A stretch of DNA of 64,000 bases from Streptomyces pseudovenezuelae (GTDB lineage Bacteria; Actinomycetota; Actinomycetes; Streptomycetales; Streptomycetaceae): assembly GCF_029892565.1 (NCBI RefSeq), contig NZ_JARXVH010000006.1, positions 582,572-646,571 of the forward strand. Direction: 5' to 3'. The notes under the pieces were generated by a model. The model was given only the letters and a program-made list of their open reading frames with translations, was not told where the DNA came from and did not search any database. Both the position numbers and the translations under genes were made by a program. Of the stretch, positions 51,572 through 61,286 are shown piece by piece (within the stretch, counting starts at the first letter, position 1; each line of letters opens with the position of its first letter).

Positions 51572-51758
51572 GAGTGTGTCATGGGCACCGGAAAATTGGA
51601 GGGCGTCCGACCGAACCGATCAGGCCCTTGCGGCGTCGTCGTACGGGAGGGACGGCCGGGGCCCACGGGGGTGGTTCCGGCCGTCCCTCGGCGCATTCGG
51701 GGTGAACTGCATCCGATCGCTTCCCGCGCGCAACGCGAACCTGATAGATGCAGGAGAC

Positions 51759-52568
51759 ATGACACGTCTCTCCAGTGCAGTACGCGGCCTGATCACTCTG
51801 CTCGCCGCCCTGCTGGCCGTGACCGCCGCCTCCGCCACCGCCCGGGCGACCACCGAGCCCAAGGCGCCGAACGACTTCGTGGCCCTGAGCACCGTGGACC
51901 CGACGATCATCCAGGAGATGCGCTACTTCACCGTGCACAACTTCGTGGGCGAGCGCATCGACGGTTACCGGCAACCGATCTGCATCCTCACCCGCCCCGC
52001 CGCCGAAGCGCTCCACCAGGCCCAGACCGAACTGCGCAGTCAGGGCTACACCCTGAAGGTCTACGACTGCTACCGGCCCCAGCGCGCCGTGAACCACTTC
52101 GTCCGCTGGGCCGAGGACCTCGACGACCAGGCGATGAAGGGCGAGTTCTACCCGAACGTCGACAAGACCCGGCTGTTCGAGGACGGTTACATCGCGGAGA
52201 AGTCCGGCCACAGCCGCGGCTCGACCATGGACCTCACGATCGCGAAGCTGCCCGCGCGTCCCACCCGGCCGTACCAGCCCGGAGAGCCGCTCGTGCCCTG
52301 CTTCGCACCCCAGGACGAGCGCTTCCCGGACAACTCCGTCGACATGGGCACCGGCTTCGACTGCTTCGACACCCTGGCGCACACCCTCGACCCGCGCATT
52401 CAGGGCCAGCAACGCGCCAACCGGCTGCTCCTCAAAGGCACCCTGGAGAACCTGGGATTCGTGAACCTCGCCGAGGAGTGGTGGCACTACACGTTCAAGC
52501 CGGAGCCCTACCCGGACACCTATTTCGACTTCCCCGTGTCCTGGAAGTCCCTCATCAGCGGCGACTGA
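51759..52568 (+). CDS. Secreted D-Ala-D-Ala dipeptidase (VanX-type, peptidase M15D)
   Basis: The 269-aa protein has a cleavable signal peptide (about residues 1-30, LLAALLAVTAASATARA) and a VanX-like zinc peptidase domain. Zinc ligands and catalytic residues are in SGHSRGSTMDLTI and EEWWHYTF. It would hydrolyse D-Ala-D-Ala dipeptide outside the membrane, which points to cell-wall turnover rather than vancomycin resistance, since cytoplasmic VanX has no signal peptide and vanH/vanA are absent. The ATG at 51759 has AGGAG immediately ahead; the longer frame from 51576 extends into non-coding DNA. Confidence 0.88.
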   Translation: MTRLSSAVRGLITLLAALLAVTAASATARATTEPKAPNDFVALSTVDPTIIQEMRYFTVHNFVGERIDGYRQPICILTRPAAEALHQAQTELRSQGYTLKVYDCYRPQRAVNHFVRWAEDLDDQAMKGEFYPNVDKTRLFEDGYIAEKSGHSRGSTMDLTIAKLPARPTRPYQPGEPLVPCFAPQDERFPDNSVDMGTGFDCFDTLAHTLDPRIQGQQRANRLLLKGTLENLGFVNLAEEWWHYTFKPEPYPDTYFDFPVSWKSLISGD

Positions 52569-52615
52569 GCGGCCCCCGGGAGACGCCCTTCCCCCGATCG
52601 GATACAGTCCGCCGC

Positions 52616-53152
52616 GTGTCCGAAACCCAAGCCTCCACTTCCAACTCCGCGCCCGATTCCCACTGTTCGAGCTGCGGAGCGCCCTATGGAGAGGGCGTCT
52701 CCGGCTGGCCGCGCACCTGCCCGGCCTGCCACTCGGTTGCCTACCGCAACCCGCTGCCCGTCGCGATCGCGCTCCAGCCCGTGTACGACACGAAGGGCAC
52801 CGCCCTGGTCGTCATCACCCGCACCATCGCTCCCGCGCGCGGGAGCATCGCGTTGCCCGGCGGTTACATCGACGACCGCGAGGACTGGCGGCAGGCCGTC
52901 GTGCGCGAGCTCAAGGAGGAGACCGGCATCGACGCGGCCGGCCGCGAGGTGCGCCTCGTCGACGCCATGAGCGCGCCCGACGGCCACCTGCTGCTGTTCG
53001 GGCTCCTCCCGGAACGCCCGGCCGAAGGCCTGCCGCGGTCCGCCGCCACGGACGAGACCGAGGGCTGGCATCTCCTGCGCCGGGCCGGGGAACTCGCCTT
53101 CCCGCTGCACACGTTGGCGGTGCGGGCGTTCTTCGAGGGCCGGTACATCTGA
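52616..53152 (+). CDS. NUDIX hydrolase with N-terminal zinc ribbon
   Basis: The 178-aa protein has a short Ser-rich leader, a zinc ribbon (CSSCGAPYG and CPAC, about residues 20-45) and a NUDIX box GGYIDDREDWRQAVVRELKE followed by ETGI. It cleaves a nucleoside diphosphate derivative; the ribbon is also found in NudC-type NADH pyrophosphatases, but the downstream NudC signature is not evident. The GTG start at 52616 follows the stop of the dipeptidase by 47 nt. One nucleotide separates its stop from the convergent GH31 stop, so no terminator fits between them. Confidence 0.88.
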   Translation: MSETQASTSNSAPDSHCSSCGAPYGEGVSGWPRTCPACHSVAYRNPLPVAIALQPVYDTKGTALVVITRTIAPARGSIALPGGYIDDREDWRQAVVRELKEETGIDAAGREVRLVDAMSAPDGHLLLFGLLPERPAEGLPRSAATDETEGWHLLRRAGELAFPLHTLAVRAFFEGRYI

Positions 53153-53153
53153 C

Positions 53154-55520
53154 CTAGCGCTCCCCGAGCCCACGCACGCGTACCGGGTAGGGCGGTTCAC
53201 CGGCGCCGCTCTCGCCCTCCCGCTCGACCACCAGGCGGCGGCCCTCCCAACGGGTCACGTAGCGCTCCAACTCCGGCTCGTCCCAGCCGTCGCCCGCGTC
53301 CGCCACCACCAGCCCACCGCCGGTGCGTCCCTGGGCGGGTGCCCACACCTCCAACTCCAGACCGCCGTCGTCCCCGCGCACGGGGACGACGGCACCAGCG
53401 CGCGCGAGCACCGGGATGCGCGACAAGGGGGCATCGACGAGCACCTGACCGGGCCCCTCGTACGCCTGCTCCGTGACGGTGTCGTACCAACGCCCCCGGG
53501 GCAGCTGCACCGCCCGCCGGTCCGCGCCCGGATCCAGCACCGGCGCCACCAACAGGCAGTCGCCCAACAGGAACGCGTCCTCGCAGTCACGCAGCGCCCG
53601 GTCCTCGGGCGCGCCCCACCACAACGGTCGTACGTACGGCGCCCCCGTGCGCCGGGCCAGATGCGCCAGCGTCACGAAGTACGGCAGCAGCCGCCGGCGT
53701 TCGACGAGCGCCACCCGCGCGTGCTCCAGCACCTCGGCGCCGAACTCCCAAGGCTCCCGCCGACCCGCCCGCAGACTCGCGTGCGTGCGGAACAGCGGCA
53801 GATACGCGCCGAGTTGGAACCACCGCAGATACAGCTCAGGCGAGGGACTCCCGTCGAAGCCGCCGACGTCGGGCCCCGAGTACGGCACACCGCACAGCCC
53901 GAGCCCCATCACCAGCGACAACGAGGCCCGCAGCCCGGGCCAGCCCGTCGCCACATCGCCGGACCACGTGCCCCCGTAGCGCTGCATGCCGGCCCACCCG
54001 GAGCGCGAGAAGACGAACGGCCGCTCCCGGGACGCCAGTTCGCGCAGCCCGTCGTAGCCGGCCTTGGCCATGCACAGGGCGTAGACGTTGTGTGCCTCGC
54101 GATGGTCCCCGCCCCGGCCCTCCAGGGAGTGCCTCGCCGACCGAGGCAGAGTCGACTCCCCGAAGGCGGTGAAGGAGGTGGGTTCGTTCATGTCGTGCCA
54201 GAAACCCGCGAACCCCTGCGCGAGCCGCTCCTCGTACAGACGGCCCCACCACTCACGCACACGCGCGTGCGTGAAGTCCGGGAAGACCGACTCGCCGGGC
54301 CACACCACACCGCGCACCGGCCGCCCCAGGGCGTCCCGCACGAACGCGTCCTCGGCCGTCCCGCTGTCGTACACCGCGTTGCCCGGCACCGCTCGCACTC
54401 CCGGGTCGACGATGGACACGAGCCGGATCCCGGACCGCCGCAACTCCTGCGCCAGTACCGGTAGTTCGGGGAAGTGCTCGCGGTTGACGGTGAACACCTG
54501 GTGCTCGTCGTAATGGTCGATGTCCAGATGGACGGCGTCGAGCGGCAGTTCGCGCTCCTGATAGCCCGAGACGATCCGCCGCACCTCTCGCTCGCTGCCG
54601 AAGCCCCAGCGCGCGTGGTGGTACCCCAGCGCCCACGCGGGCGGCAGCGCGGGCGCACCCGTCAGCGACGCCCAGGCGAGCAGCACGCGCGCGGGGGTGC
54701 CCACCATCGCCCAGCAGCGCAGCGGACCGCCGTCCATCCGCAGCTCGCTCGACCCCGCCCGGTCGTGCCCGGAACCGGCCCCCTCCTCGCCCTCCCGCAG
54801 CGTCACCGTGCCGTCCCACGAGGAGTCGTGGAACACCAGATGCGTGGCCGCGTCGGCCACCACCAGCTGCACCGGCATCGTGACGTACAGCGGATCGTCG
54901 CCGGGCCCGAACGCGCGGCCCGGATCGGTGTTCCACAGGCGGTACGTCCCGTCCCGCAGCCGAGGCCCCGAGGCCCGCCCGCCGAGCCCGAAGAACCGCG
55001 CGTCCGAGGCCACCTCCGAGCGCTGCATCCACCGTGCCGCACCTCCGCCGACCGGCTCCCACCACCGCGGCGGGAGATCCCGGCGCAGGACCACACCACC
55101 CGGCGTACGCACCTCGACCGCGCCGTGCCGCGAGACGGCGACCGTCATGCGCTCCGCCACGACCCGCCAGCCACCGTCCTTGTCCGGCTCCAGGAGCGCG
55201 CGAGGATCCGGCTCCGGGCAGCGGCCGGCCAGCGCGTACGACGGCTCGGGACCGGCCCCGTCCCAGCCCCAGAAGACCACCCCGTTCACGGCGACCACGA
55301 TCCGCAGCTCGGAGCGGGTGAACCGGATGACGCCGCCGCCCGGACCGGGCTCCACCTCGCGCACCACCCCGGGCACCCGCGCACGCTCGGCGCCCCGCGG
55401 GGGCAGTGCGGCGGCGTCCGTGCGCCGCCTGCGCCAGGCCGCCGCCACGGTACGCAAGCTCTGGGCCGCTCCCGTGGAGCCGACCGCCTTCACCGAACGC
55501 ACCAGGTCACGACCGTCCAT
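53154..55520 (-). CDS. Glycoside hydrolase family 31 (alpha-glucosidase/alpha-xylosidase type)
   Basis: The 788-aa protein is a GH31 enzyme. The N-terminal beta-sandwich is followed by the catalytic barrel with the nucleophile Asp in FWHDMNEPTSF and the acid/base Asp in GGTWSGDVATGW. GPDVGGF and LFRTHASL are also family motifs. It has no signal peptide, and the first 45 residues are Arg/Ala-rich. It likely releases alpha-linked glucose or xylose from oligosaccharides in the cytoplasm. The ATG at 55520 is chosen over the open frame to 55553. The gene is divergent from the acetoacetyl-CoA synthetase. Confidence 0.88.
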   Translation of the reverse strand: MDGRDLVRSVKAVGSTGAAQSLRTVAAAWRRRRTDAAALPPRGAERARVPGVVREVEPGPGGGVIRFTRSELRIVVAVNGVVFWGWDGAGPEPSYALAGRCPEPDPRALLEPDKDGGWRVVAERMTVAVSRHGAVEVRTPGGVVLRRDLPPRWWEPVGGGAARWMQRSEVASDARFFGLGGRASGPRLRDGTYRLWNTDPGRAFGPGDDPLYVTMPVQLVVADAATHLVFHDSSWDGTVTLREGEEGAGSGHDRAGSSELRMDGGPLRCWAMVGTPARVLLAWASLTGAPALPPAWALGYHHARWGFGSEREVRRIVSGYQERELPLDAVHLDIDHYDEHQVFTVNREHFPELPVLAQELRRSGIRLVSIVDPGVRAVPGNAVYDSGTAEDAFVRDALGRPVRGVVWPGESVFPDFTHARVREWWGRLYEERLAQGFAGFWHDMNEPTSFTAFGESTLPRSARHSLEGRGGDHREAHNVYALCMAKAGYDGLRELASRERPFVFSRSGWAGMQRYGGTWSGDVATGWPGLRASLSLVMGLGLCGVPYSGPDVGGFDGSPSPELYLRWFQLGAYLPLFRTHASLRAGRREPWEFGAEVLEHARVALVERRRLLPYFVTLAHLARRTGAPYVRPLWWGAPEDRALRDCEDAFLLGDCLLVAPVLDPGADRRAVQLPRGRWYDTVTEQAYEGPGQVLVDAPLSRIPVLARAGAVVPVRGDDGGLELEVWAPAQGRTGGGLVVADAGDGWDEPELERYVTRWEGRRLVVEREGESGAGEPPYPVRVRGLGER

Positions 55521-55733
55521 GCTGCTCACCCTGCCATTTACCGCTCCACGCACGCGTACCGTTCAACTCGCGTTCACCCGTGCCCTGGCCACATCTTCAC
55601 GACGCGGACCGTGTGGGGCGCACCCTGGTGTAGAAGTGGATCACATGGCATCGTCCGTGTCAGCCGCGTCGCGCGCACACCCGAGCCCGTGCGCGGCCGA
55701 CGCACACGACGCGCACAGTCCGGGAGCCGCCCC

Positions 55734-57710
55734 ATGTCGACCGTGAACCCCCAGCCGCTCTGGCAACCAGACCCGGAGCGCATCGCCGAGGCCCAGGTCA
55801 CCAAGTTCCAGGCCTGGGCGGCCGAGCAGCACGGCGCCCCGGCCGAGGGCGGCTACACGGCCCTGCACCGCTGGTCCGTCGACGAGCTGGACACCTTCTG
55901 GAAAGCCGTCGTCGAATGGTTCGACGTACGGTTCTCGACGCCCTACGCGCGCGTACTGGGCGACCGCTCGATGCCGGGCGCCCAGTGGTTCCCCGGAGCG
56001 ACCCTCAACTACGCCGAGCACGCCCTGCGCGCGAGCGCCACCCGCGCGGCCGAACCGGCCCTCCTGTATGTCGACGAGACCCACGAACCACGCCCGGTCA
56101 CCTGGGCGGAGCTGCGCCGTCAGGTCGGTTCCCTGGCCGCCGAGCTGCGCGCCTTCGGTGTACGCCCCGGCGACCGCGTGAGCGGCTATCTCCCGAACGT
56201 TCCGCAGGCCGTCGTCGCCTTCCTCGCCACGGCCGCCGTGGGCGGCGTCTGGACCTCCTGCGCCCCCGATTTCGGTGCCCGCAGCGTGCTGGACCGCTTC
56301 CAGCAGGTGGAGCCGGTCGTCCTGTTCACCGTCGACGGCTACCGCTACGGCGGCAAGGAGCACGACCGCCGCGAGATCGTCGCCGAACTGCGCCGCGAAC
56401 TGCCCACGCTGCGTGCCGTGGTGCACATCCCCCTGCTCGGCACCGAAGCCCCCGAGGGCGCCCTGGAGTGGTCGGCCCTGACGGGCGCGGACGTGGAGCC
56501 CGTCTTCGAGCAGGTGCCCTTCGAGCACCCCCTGTGGGTGCTCTACTCCTCGGGCACGACCGGTCTCCCCAAGGCCATCGTCCAGTCCCAGGGCGGCATC
56601 CTGATCGAGCACCTCAAACAGCTCGGCCTGCACTGCGACCTCGGCCCAGAGGACCGTTTCTTCTGGTACACGTCGACCGGCTGGATGATGTGGAACCTCC
56701 TCGTCTCCGGCCTCCTCACCGGCACCACGATCGTGCTCTACGACGGCAGCCCCGGCTTCCCGGACACCGGCGCCCAGTGGCGCATCGCCGAACGCACCGG
56801 GGCCACCCTCTACGGCACCTCGGCGGCCTACGTCATGGCCTGCCGCAAGGCCGGCGTGCACCCGGCGCGCGAGTTCGACCTCTCCAGGGTGAAGTGCGTG
56901 GCCACCACGGGATCACCGCTGCCGCCCGACGGATTCCGTTGGCTGCACGACGAGTTCGCGGAGAGCGGGGCCGACCTGTGGATGGCGTCCGTGAGCGGCG
57001 GCACGGACGTGTGCTCCTGCTTCGCGGGAGCCGTACCGACCCTCCCGGTGTACATCGGTGAGCTCCAGGCACCCGGTCTCGGGACCGACCTGCAGTCCTG
57101 GGACCCGAGCGGAAACCCCCTGATCGACGAGGTCGGCGAACTCGTCGTCACCAACCCCATGCCGTCGATGCCCATCCGCTTCTGGAACGACCCCGACGGC
57201 AGCCGCTACCACGACAGCTACTTCGAGACCTACCCCGGTGTGTGGCGCCACGGCGACTGGATCACCGTCACGTCCCGCGGCTCGGTCGTCATCCACGGCC
57301 GCTCCGACTCGACCCTCAACCGCCAGGGCGTGCGCATGGGTTCGGCGGACATCTACGAAGCTGTCGAACGCCTGCCCGAGATCAAAGAGTCCCTCGTCAT
57401 CGGCATCGAACAGCCCGACGGCGGCTACTGGATGCCCCTTTTCGTGCACCTGGCGCCCGGCGCGGTCCTCGACGAGGCCCTCCTGGGCCGGATCAAGCAG
57501 ACCATCCGCGAACAGCTCTCACCGCGCCACGTACCGGACGAGGTCATCGAAGTCCCCGGCATCCCCCACACCTTGACCGGCAAGCGCATCGAGGTCCCGG
57601 TCAAACGCCTCCTCCAGGGCACCCCGTTGGAGAAGGCGGTCAACCCGGGCTCCATCGACAACCTCGACCTGCTGCACTACTACGAGGACCTCGCCCGCAA
57701 GCGCGCCTGA
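55734..57710 (+). CDS. Acetoacetate-CoA ligase (acetoacetyl-CoA synthetase)
   Basis: The 658-aa protein is an ANL-superfamily adenylating enzyme. The P-loop is LYSSGTTGLPKAIVQSQGG, followed by YTSTGWMMWN, the A8-type segment HGRSDSTLNRQGVRMGSADIY and the catalytic lysine region LTGKRIEVPVK near the end. Length and the ending match acetoacetyl-CoA synthetase, which makes acetoacetyl-CoA from acetoacetate, ATP and CoA. Acetoacetate is also a product of the BKACE enzyme in the carnitine cluster, so the two may be linked. GGGAG precedes the ATG. Confidence 0.9.
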   Translation: MSTVNPQPLWQPDPERIAEAQVTKFQAWAAEQHGAPAEGGYTALHRWSVDELDTFWKAVVEWFDVRFSTPYARVLGDRSMPGAQWFPGATLNYAEHALRASATRAAEPALLYVDETHEPRPVTWAELRRQVGSLAAELRAFGVRPGDRVSGYLPNVPQAVVAFLATAAVGGVWTSCAPDFGARSVLDRFQQVEPVVLFTVDGYRYGGKEHDRREIVAELRRELPTLRAVVHIPLLGTEAPEGALEWSALTGADVEPVFEQVPFEHPLWVLYSSGTTGLPKAIVQSQGGILIEHLKQLGLHCDLGPEDRFFWYTSTGWMMWNLLVSGLLTGTTIVLYDGSPGFPDTGAQWRIAERTGATLYGTSAAYVMACRKAGVHPAREFDLSRVKCVATTGSPLPPDGFRWLHDEFAESGADLWMASVSGGTDVCSCFAGAVPTLPVYIGELQAPGLGTDLQSWDPSGNPLIDEVGELVVTNPMPSMPIRFWNDPDGSRYHDSYFETYPGVWRHGDWITVTSRGSVVIHGRSDSTLNRQGVRMGSADIYEAVERLPEIKESLVIGIEQPDGGYWMPLFVHLAPGAVLDEALLGRIKQTIREQLSPRHVPDEVIEVPGIPHTLTGKRIEVPVKRLLQGTPLEKAVNPGSIDNLDLLHYYEDLARKRA

Positions 57711-57720
57711 CCCCGGCGGG

Positions 57721-59040
57721 TCAACCCCCGTAGGTGGCCTCGGACTCACCGAGCACGACGGCGAAGTCCGAGGCCAGCCGCGCCGCGTCGACCGGCTCGA
57801 GCTCGGCGACGGAGATCCGTACCCCGGGCCCCGACGCCAGCCGGAACCTCGCCCCCGACGCGACCCACCACCCGTACGACCGCAGCCCGTTCACCACGTC
57901 CGACTCGTCCCGCACGGGCACCCACACGTTCATCCCGCTCGCCCCGTGCGCCGCGATCCCGCGGAAACCGAGCTCCTCAAGGAGGGCGGTACGGCGCTCC
58001 TCGTACGTCCCCTGGGCGCGAGCCGCCAACGCGCGCGTGCCGTCATCGGTCAACAGCCCGTGCACGGTCTCCTGGAGCAGATGACTGACCCAGCCCGACG
58101 TCAACAGCATCCGCCCGTCGTGCCGGGCCAGCGTGGTCGCGTCGCACGCCGCCGCCGCCCACCGCAGGTCGGTCCCCAGGAACTTGCTCACCGTCCGCAC
58201 ATGCACCCACCGCGGCAGCCCGCCGGCGGTCAACGTGCGCAAGGGCGCGCCGGCCACGGCGGACGCGTGATCGTTCTCGACGACCAACACATCCGGCTCG
58301 CCCCGGAGCACCTCGACCAACGCGTCCCGCCGAGCCACCGAGAAGCAGCCGCCGTACGGATTCTGCGCCCGCGGACTGCACACCAACGCGCGCACACCCG
58401 CGCGCAGCGCACCGTCCAACGCCTCGGGTCGCACCCCCTCGTCATCCACGGCCACCGGGACGATTCGCAGCCCCAGGGCCGTGACCAGATCCAGCAGGTG
58501 GTGATATCCGGGGTCCTCCATGGCCACGGCATCCCCCGGCCGCAGCTCCACGGAGAGCAGCCGCCCGATCAGATCCAGCGCCCCGTGCGCGAACGTCACG
58601 TGCTCCACGGGCACACCGTCGGACCCGACCCAGTCACGCACCACCTGCTCCAGCCGCGCCAACCTGGGCGCGGCACGGTGCGACCGGGCACCGGGGGAGA
58701 GGCGTGAGGGCGGTACGAGAGCGGGAAGCAGCGCGGGATCGGGGTGTCCGCCGGACAGATCCCGCAGCCCCTCCGGAACCTTGGGCGGCCGCCGCGACGC
58801 CACCGCCGGCTCCGCAGCCACGACGGTCCCGCCCCTCCCGCGCGTGACGACGATTCCGCGCTGCCGCAGTTCCTTGTAGGCCGTGGCGACCGTTCCCGGA
58901 CTGACCTCGAGATCGTCCGCCAGCCGCCGCACCGGGGGCAGTGCGGCTCCCGGCCCCAACACGCCCTCCGCCACGCCCCGTTCGACGGACGCGGCAATCC
59001 CCTTGGCCGTCGTACCACTGATCGCATATTGTGTTGCCAC
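57721..59040 (-). CDS. MocR/PtsJ-type PLP-dependent GntR regulator
   Basis: The 439-aa protein has an N-terminal GntR winged helix (about 12-75, ALPPVRRLADDLEVSPGTVATAYKEL) and an aminotransferase-like domain. The PLP lysine lies in VSKFLGTDLRW. It is divergent from an MFS exporter gene with 54 bp between start codons, and a 16-bp inverted repeat lies in that gap. It therefore most likely controls the transporter. Compared with the first MocR in the window it is shorter and more similar to YczR/PtsJ. The effector is unknown. Confidence 0.88.
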   Translation of the reverse strand: MATQYAISGTTAKGIAASVERGVAEGVLGPGAALPPVRRLADDLEVSPGTVATAYKELRQRGIVVTRGRGGTVVAAEPAVASRRPPKVPEGLRDLSGGHPDPALLPALVPPSRLSPGARSHRAAPRLARLEQVVRDWVGSDGVPVEHVTFAHGALDLIGRLLSVELRPGDAVAMEDPGYHHLLDLVTALGLRIVPVAVDDEGVRPEALDGALRAGVRALVCSPRAQNPYGGCFSVARRDALVEVLRGEPDVLVVENDHASAVAGAPLRTLTAGGLPRWVHVRTVSKFLGTDLRWAAAACDATTLARHDGRMLLTSGWVSHLLQETVHGLLTDDGTRALAARAQGTYEERRTALLEELGFRGIAAHGASGMNVWVPVRDESDVVNGLRSYGWWVASGARFRLASGPGVRISVAELEPVDAARLASDFAVVLGESEATYGG

Positions 59041-59049
59041 GTTGCCAAG

Positions 59050-59065
59050 TATGTATCAGTACATA
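59050..59065. promoter_or_regulatory. Inverted repeat in the MocR-MFS gap
   Basis: TATGTA and TACATA are separated by TCAG. Two copies of GTTGCCA lie immediately before it, partly in the regulator's first codons. The site is AT-rich against a GC-rich background and is the obvious binding site for the divergent regulator. Confidence 0.6.
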
Positions 59066-59094
59066 ACTGGAAGCAAGGGGGAGCAGTGCATCCG

Positions 59095-60360
59095 ATGCGC
59101 CGCGCAGCCGCATGGTCGAACCGGATACCCGGAGGGCGCGACGGGCGCAGAATGCTCGCCATCGCCCTCGTCGACCGCATCGGCAGCGGCCTGTGGGCCT
59201 CCGTCTCCGTCCTGTACTTCACCTACGTCTCGCACCTCTCGGTCGCCCAGGTCGGCACGCTCGCCGCGAGCGCCGGAGCCATCGGCATCGCCGGCGCACC
59301 CCTGGGCGGCCGCCTCGCCGACCGCTTCCCGATCACCCGCATCCTGATCACCGTCCAACTCCTGCGCGCCGTCGCCTCCTTCGCCCTCCTCACCACCCAC
59401 GAGTACGCCCTACTGCTGGCCTACTCGGCCGTCGGCAGCCTCGGCGACCGCGCCGCGAACATCCTCACCAGGCTCTACGCCACCCGCGTCGCGGGCCCCG
59501 ACCGCGTCCGCTACCAGGCCTTCCACCGCACCGTCGCCAACGCCGGGTGGGCCCTGGGCGGCCTCACCGCCGCCGCGGCCCTCGCCCTCGGCACCACCAC
59601 CGCGTACCAGTGGCTGCTCACCGGCGACGCCCTGTCCTTCCTCGGCTCCGCCCTCCTCACCCTGCGCTGCGGCGAACCCCGGACCGCCTCCCGCACGGTC
59701 GCCACCTCGAAGGCCCCGCCACCCACCACCAAACCGGCAAGCCCCTGGCGCGACCGCACCTATCTCGTCTACGTCGCCTCCGAGACCGTCCTCTTCCTCG
59801 ACGACGCCGTCTTCAAGGTCGGCCTGCCCCTGTGGATCGCCCACGCCTCCAACGCACCGCACGGTCTCGCACCCCTGCTGCTGGTCCTCAACAACGTGAT
59901 GGTGGTGGCACTCCAGGTCCCCCTGGCCAGATTCGGCACCACCACGGCCGCAGCCCGCACCCTCCTCGTCCCCGTGTCGGTGGCCTTCGCCCTGGGCGGC
60001 GCGGCCATGGCGCTCTCGGCCACCGGCGGGATCATCACGGCCACTCTGTTCCTCACCGCAGCGGCCGTCGCCTTCACCATGGCCGAGATGCTCCACGCCA
60101 CCGTCTCCTGGGAGCTCTCCGTCGCCCTCGCCCCCACCACCGCCCAGGGCGCCTACCTCGGCGTCCACGGCCTCGCCCAGTCCGCCCAACGCAGCGTGGG
60201 ACCACTCGCCGTCACCGCGGCCATCGCCACCGGCCCCCTCGGCTGGACCGCCTTCGGCACAGCCATCGCCCTGACCAGCCTGTTTCAGCACCGCCTGGTC
60301 CGCGAACGCCTCGCTCGGACGCCGTTGTCAGTGCCGCCGGTTACTGTGAGTGAGCATTGA
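59095..60360 (+). CDS. MFS transporter, drug-exporter type
   Basis: The 421-aa protein shows about twelve hydrophobic segments and the motif GRLADRFPITRILI after the second helix. It is similar in layout to small-molecule exporters of the MFS. It is divergent from and probably controlled by the MocR-type regulator. The start could be the ATG at 59095 or a GTG three codons earlier; GGGGGAG is at a better distance from the ATG. It ends 22 nt before the next gene. The substrate is unknown. Confidence 0.86.
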   Translation: MRRAAAWSNRIPGGRDGRRMLAIALVDRIGSGLWASVSVLYFTYVSHLSVAQVGTLAASAGAIGIAGAPLGGRLADRFPITRILITVQLLRAVASFALLTTHEYALLLAYSAVGSLGDRAANILTRLYATRVAGPDRVRYQAFHRTVANAGWALGGLTAAAALALGTTTAYQWLLTGDALSFLGSALLTLRCGEPRTASRTVATSKAPPPTTKPASPWRDRTYLVYVASETVLFLDDAVFKVGLPLWIAHASNAPHGLAPLLLVLNNVMVVALQVPLARFGTTTAAARTLLVPVSVAFALGGAAMALSATGGIITATLFLTAAAVAFTMAEMLHATVSWELSVALAPTTAQGAYLGVHGLAQSAQRSVGPLAVTAAIATGPLGWTAFGTAIALTSLFQHRLVRERLARTPLSVPPVTVSEH

Positions 60361-60382
60361 TCGACCGCGCACAGGGGGAAAC

Positions 60383-61276
60383 ATGGCGCACCAGGACCAC
60401 CAGACGATGCGACGCGTTCTGCGCCGCGAAATCGCGGGCACCATCGGCCTGCTGACCGACGAGTACGACTTCCGCGCCATGCGGCGCTACCGCACCTTCA
60501 CCTTCGACGACCACCCCACCTACCTGCGGCAGGTGGAAGCACTCCTCAAAACCCGCGCCTCCCAGGGCAGCCACACCACCGTCGCCCTCTTCGACCCACA
60601 GGAGTACGCCGACTTCTGCACCGAAGCCGGCCTGGACCCCGACGACCCGTACAGCCGCACCCGCTTCACCGCCGAACTGGCGACGACAGGCCCGAGCCTG
60701 CCCTACGACGGCCAAGCTCTGGCCGACCTCGTCCCCGCCCTCGTCGACGAAGCGGTCCGCCAGGCCACCTGGGAGTACGCGTCCACACTCCTCGCCCGCC
60801 TCGGCCCCTGCGCCTCCTGCGGCGAGGACATCGGCCGCGCCACCTTCACCCGCGCCTCCGGACTCCTCGTCCGCATCCTCGACACAGCACCGCCCGGCAA
60901 CCGTCACCTCGTCTGCAGCGTCTCGGCAACCCCGGAAACACTCGTCTCCGTCCTGCACGTCGACCAGGACGACGACGGCACCACACAACTCGACGAAGCC
61001 GAGGCCCTGGAGTTCACCACCGTCCTGGCTCTCGGCATCGCCACCCAGAGCCCCGGAGGACTCGTCATGCGCACCAGCGCCCCCGGGACCGCCGACCGGG
61101 TCTACGGCTGGCGACTACGCGGAGAAGGCCTCCAACCCCTCACCGCCGGCGAGGTCTTCGACGCCTACTGCAGGGACATGGAGTCCGGGGACCTGATCTC
61201 CCCGGAATCGGGCGTCGACTACTCCCTGCCGCCCGACCTCGGCGAGGAGGAACAGCCGCCGGGCCACCACCACTGA
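60383..61276 (+). CDS. Conserved protein of unknown function
   Basis: I recognise no domain. The 297-aa protein is soluble and acidic, with a single CxxC pair (CASCGED, about residue 144), a region resembling a stress-response effector output (HLVCSVSATPETLVSVLHVD) and a His-rich C-terminus (GHHH). A start at 60383 with AGGGGGAAAC in front gives MAHQDHQTMRR. It follows the MFS gene closely and ends at a strong terminator shared with ptsI. The Asp/Glu and His content suggests possible metal binding. Similar genes next to ptsI occur in other streptomycetes, by memory. Confidence 0.75.
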   Translation: MAHQDHQTMRRVLRREIAGTIGLLTDEYDFRAMRRYRTFTFDDHPTYLRQVEALLKTRASQGSHTTVALFDPQEYADFCTEAGLDPDDPYSRTRFTAELATTGPSLPYDGQALADLVPALVDEAVRQATWEYASTLLARLGPCASCGEDIGRATFTRASGLLVRILDTAPPGNRHLVCSVSATPETLVSVLHVDQDDDGTTQLDEAEALEFTTVLALGIATQSPGGLVMRTSAPGTADRVYGWRLRGEGLQPLTAGEVFDAYCRDMESGDLISPESGVDYSLPPDLGEEEQPPGHHH

Positions 61277-61286
61277 CGAAAACCCA

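Noticed and set aside
51759..52568. Vancomycin resistance gene vanX
   Set aside because: The protein has a signal peptide and there is no vanH, vanA or vanRS nearby; a cell-wall turnover role fits better.
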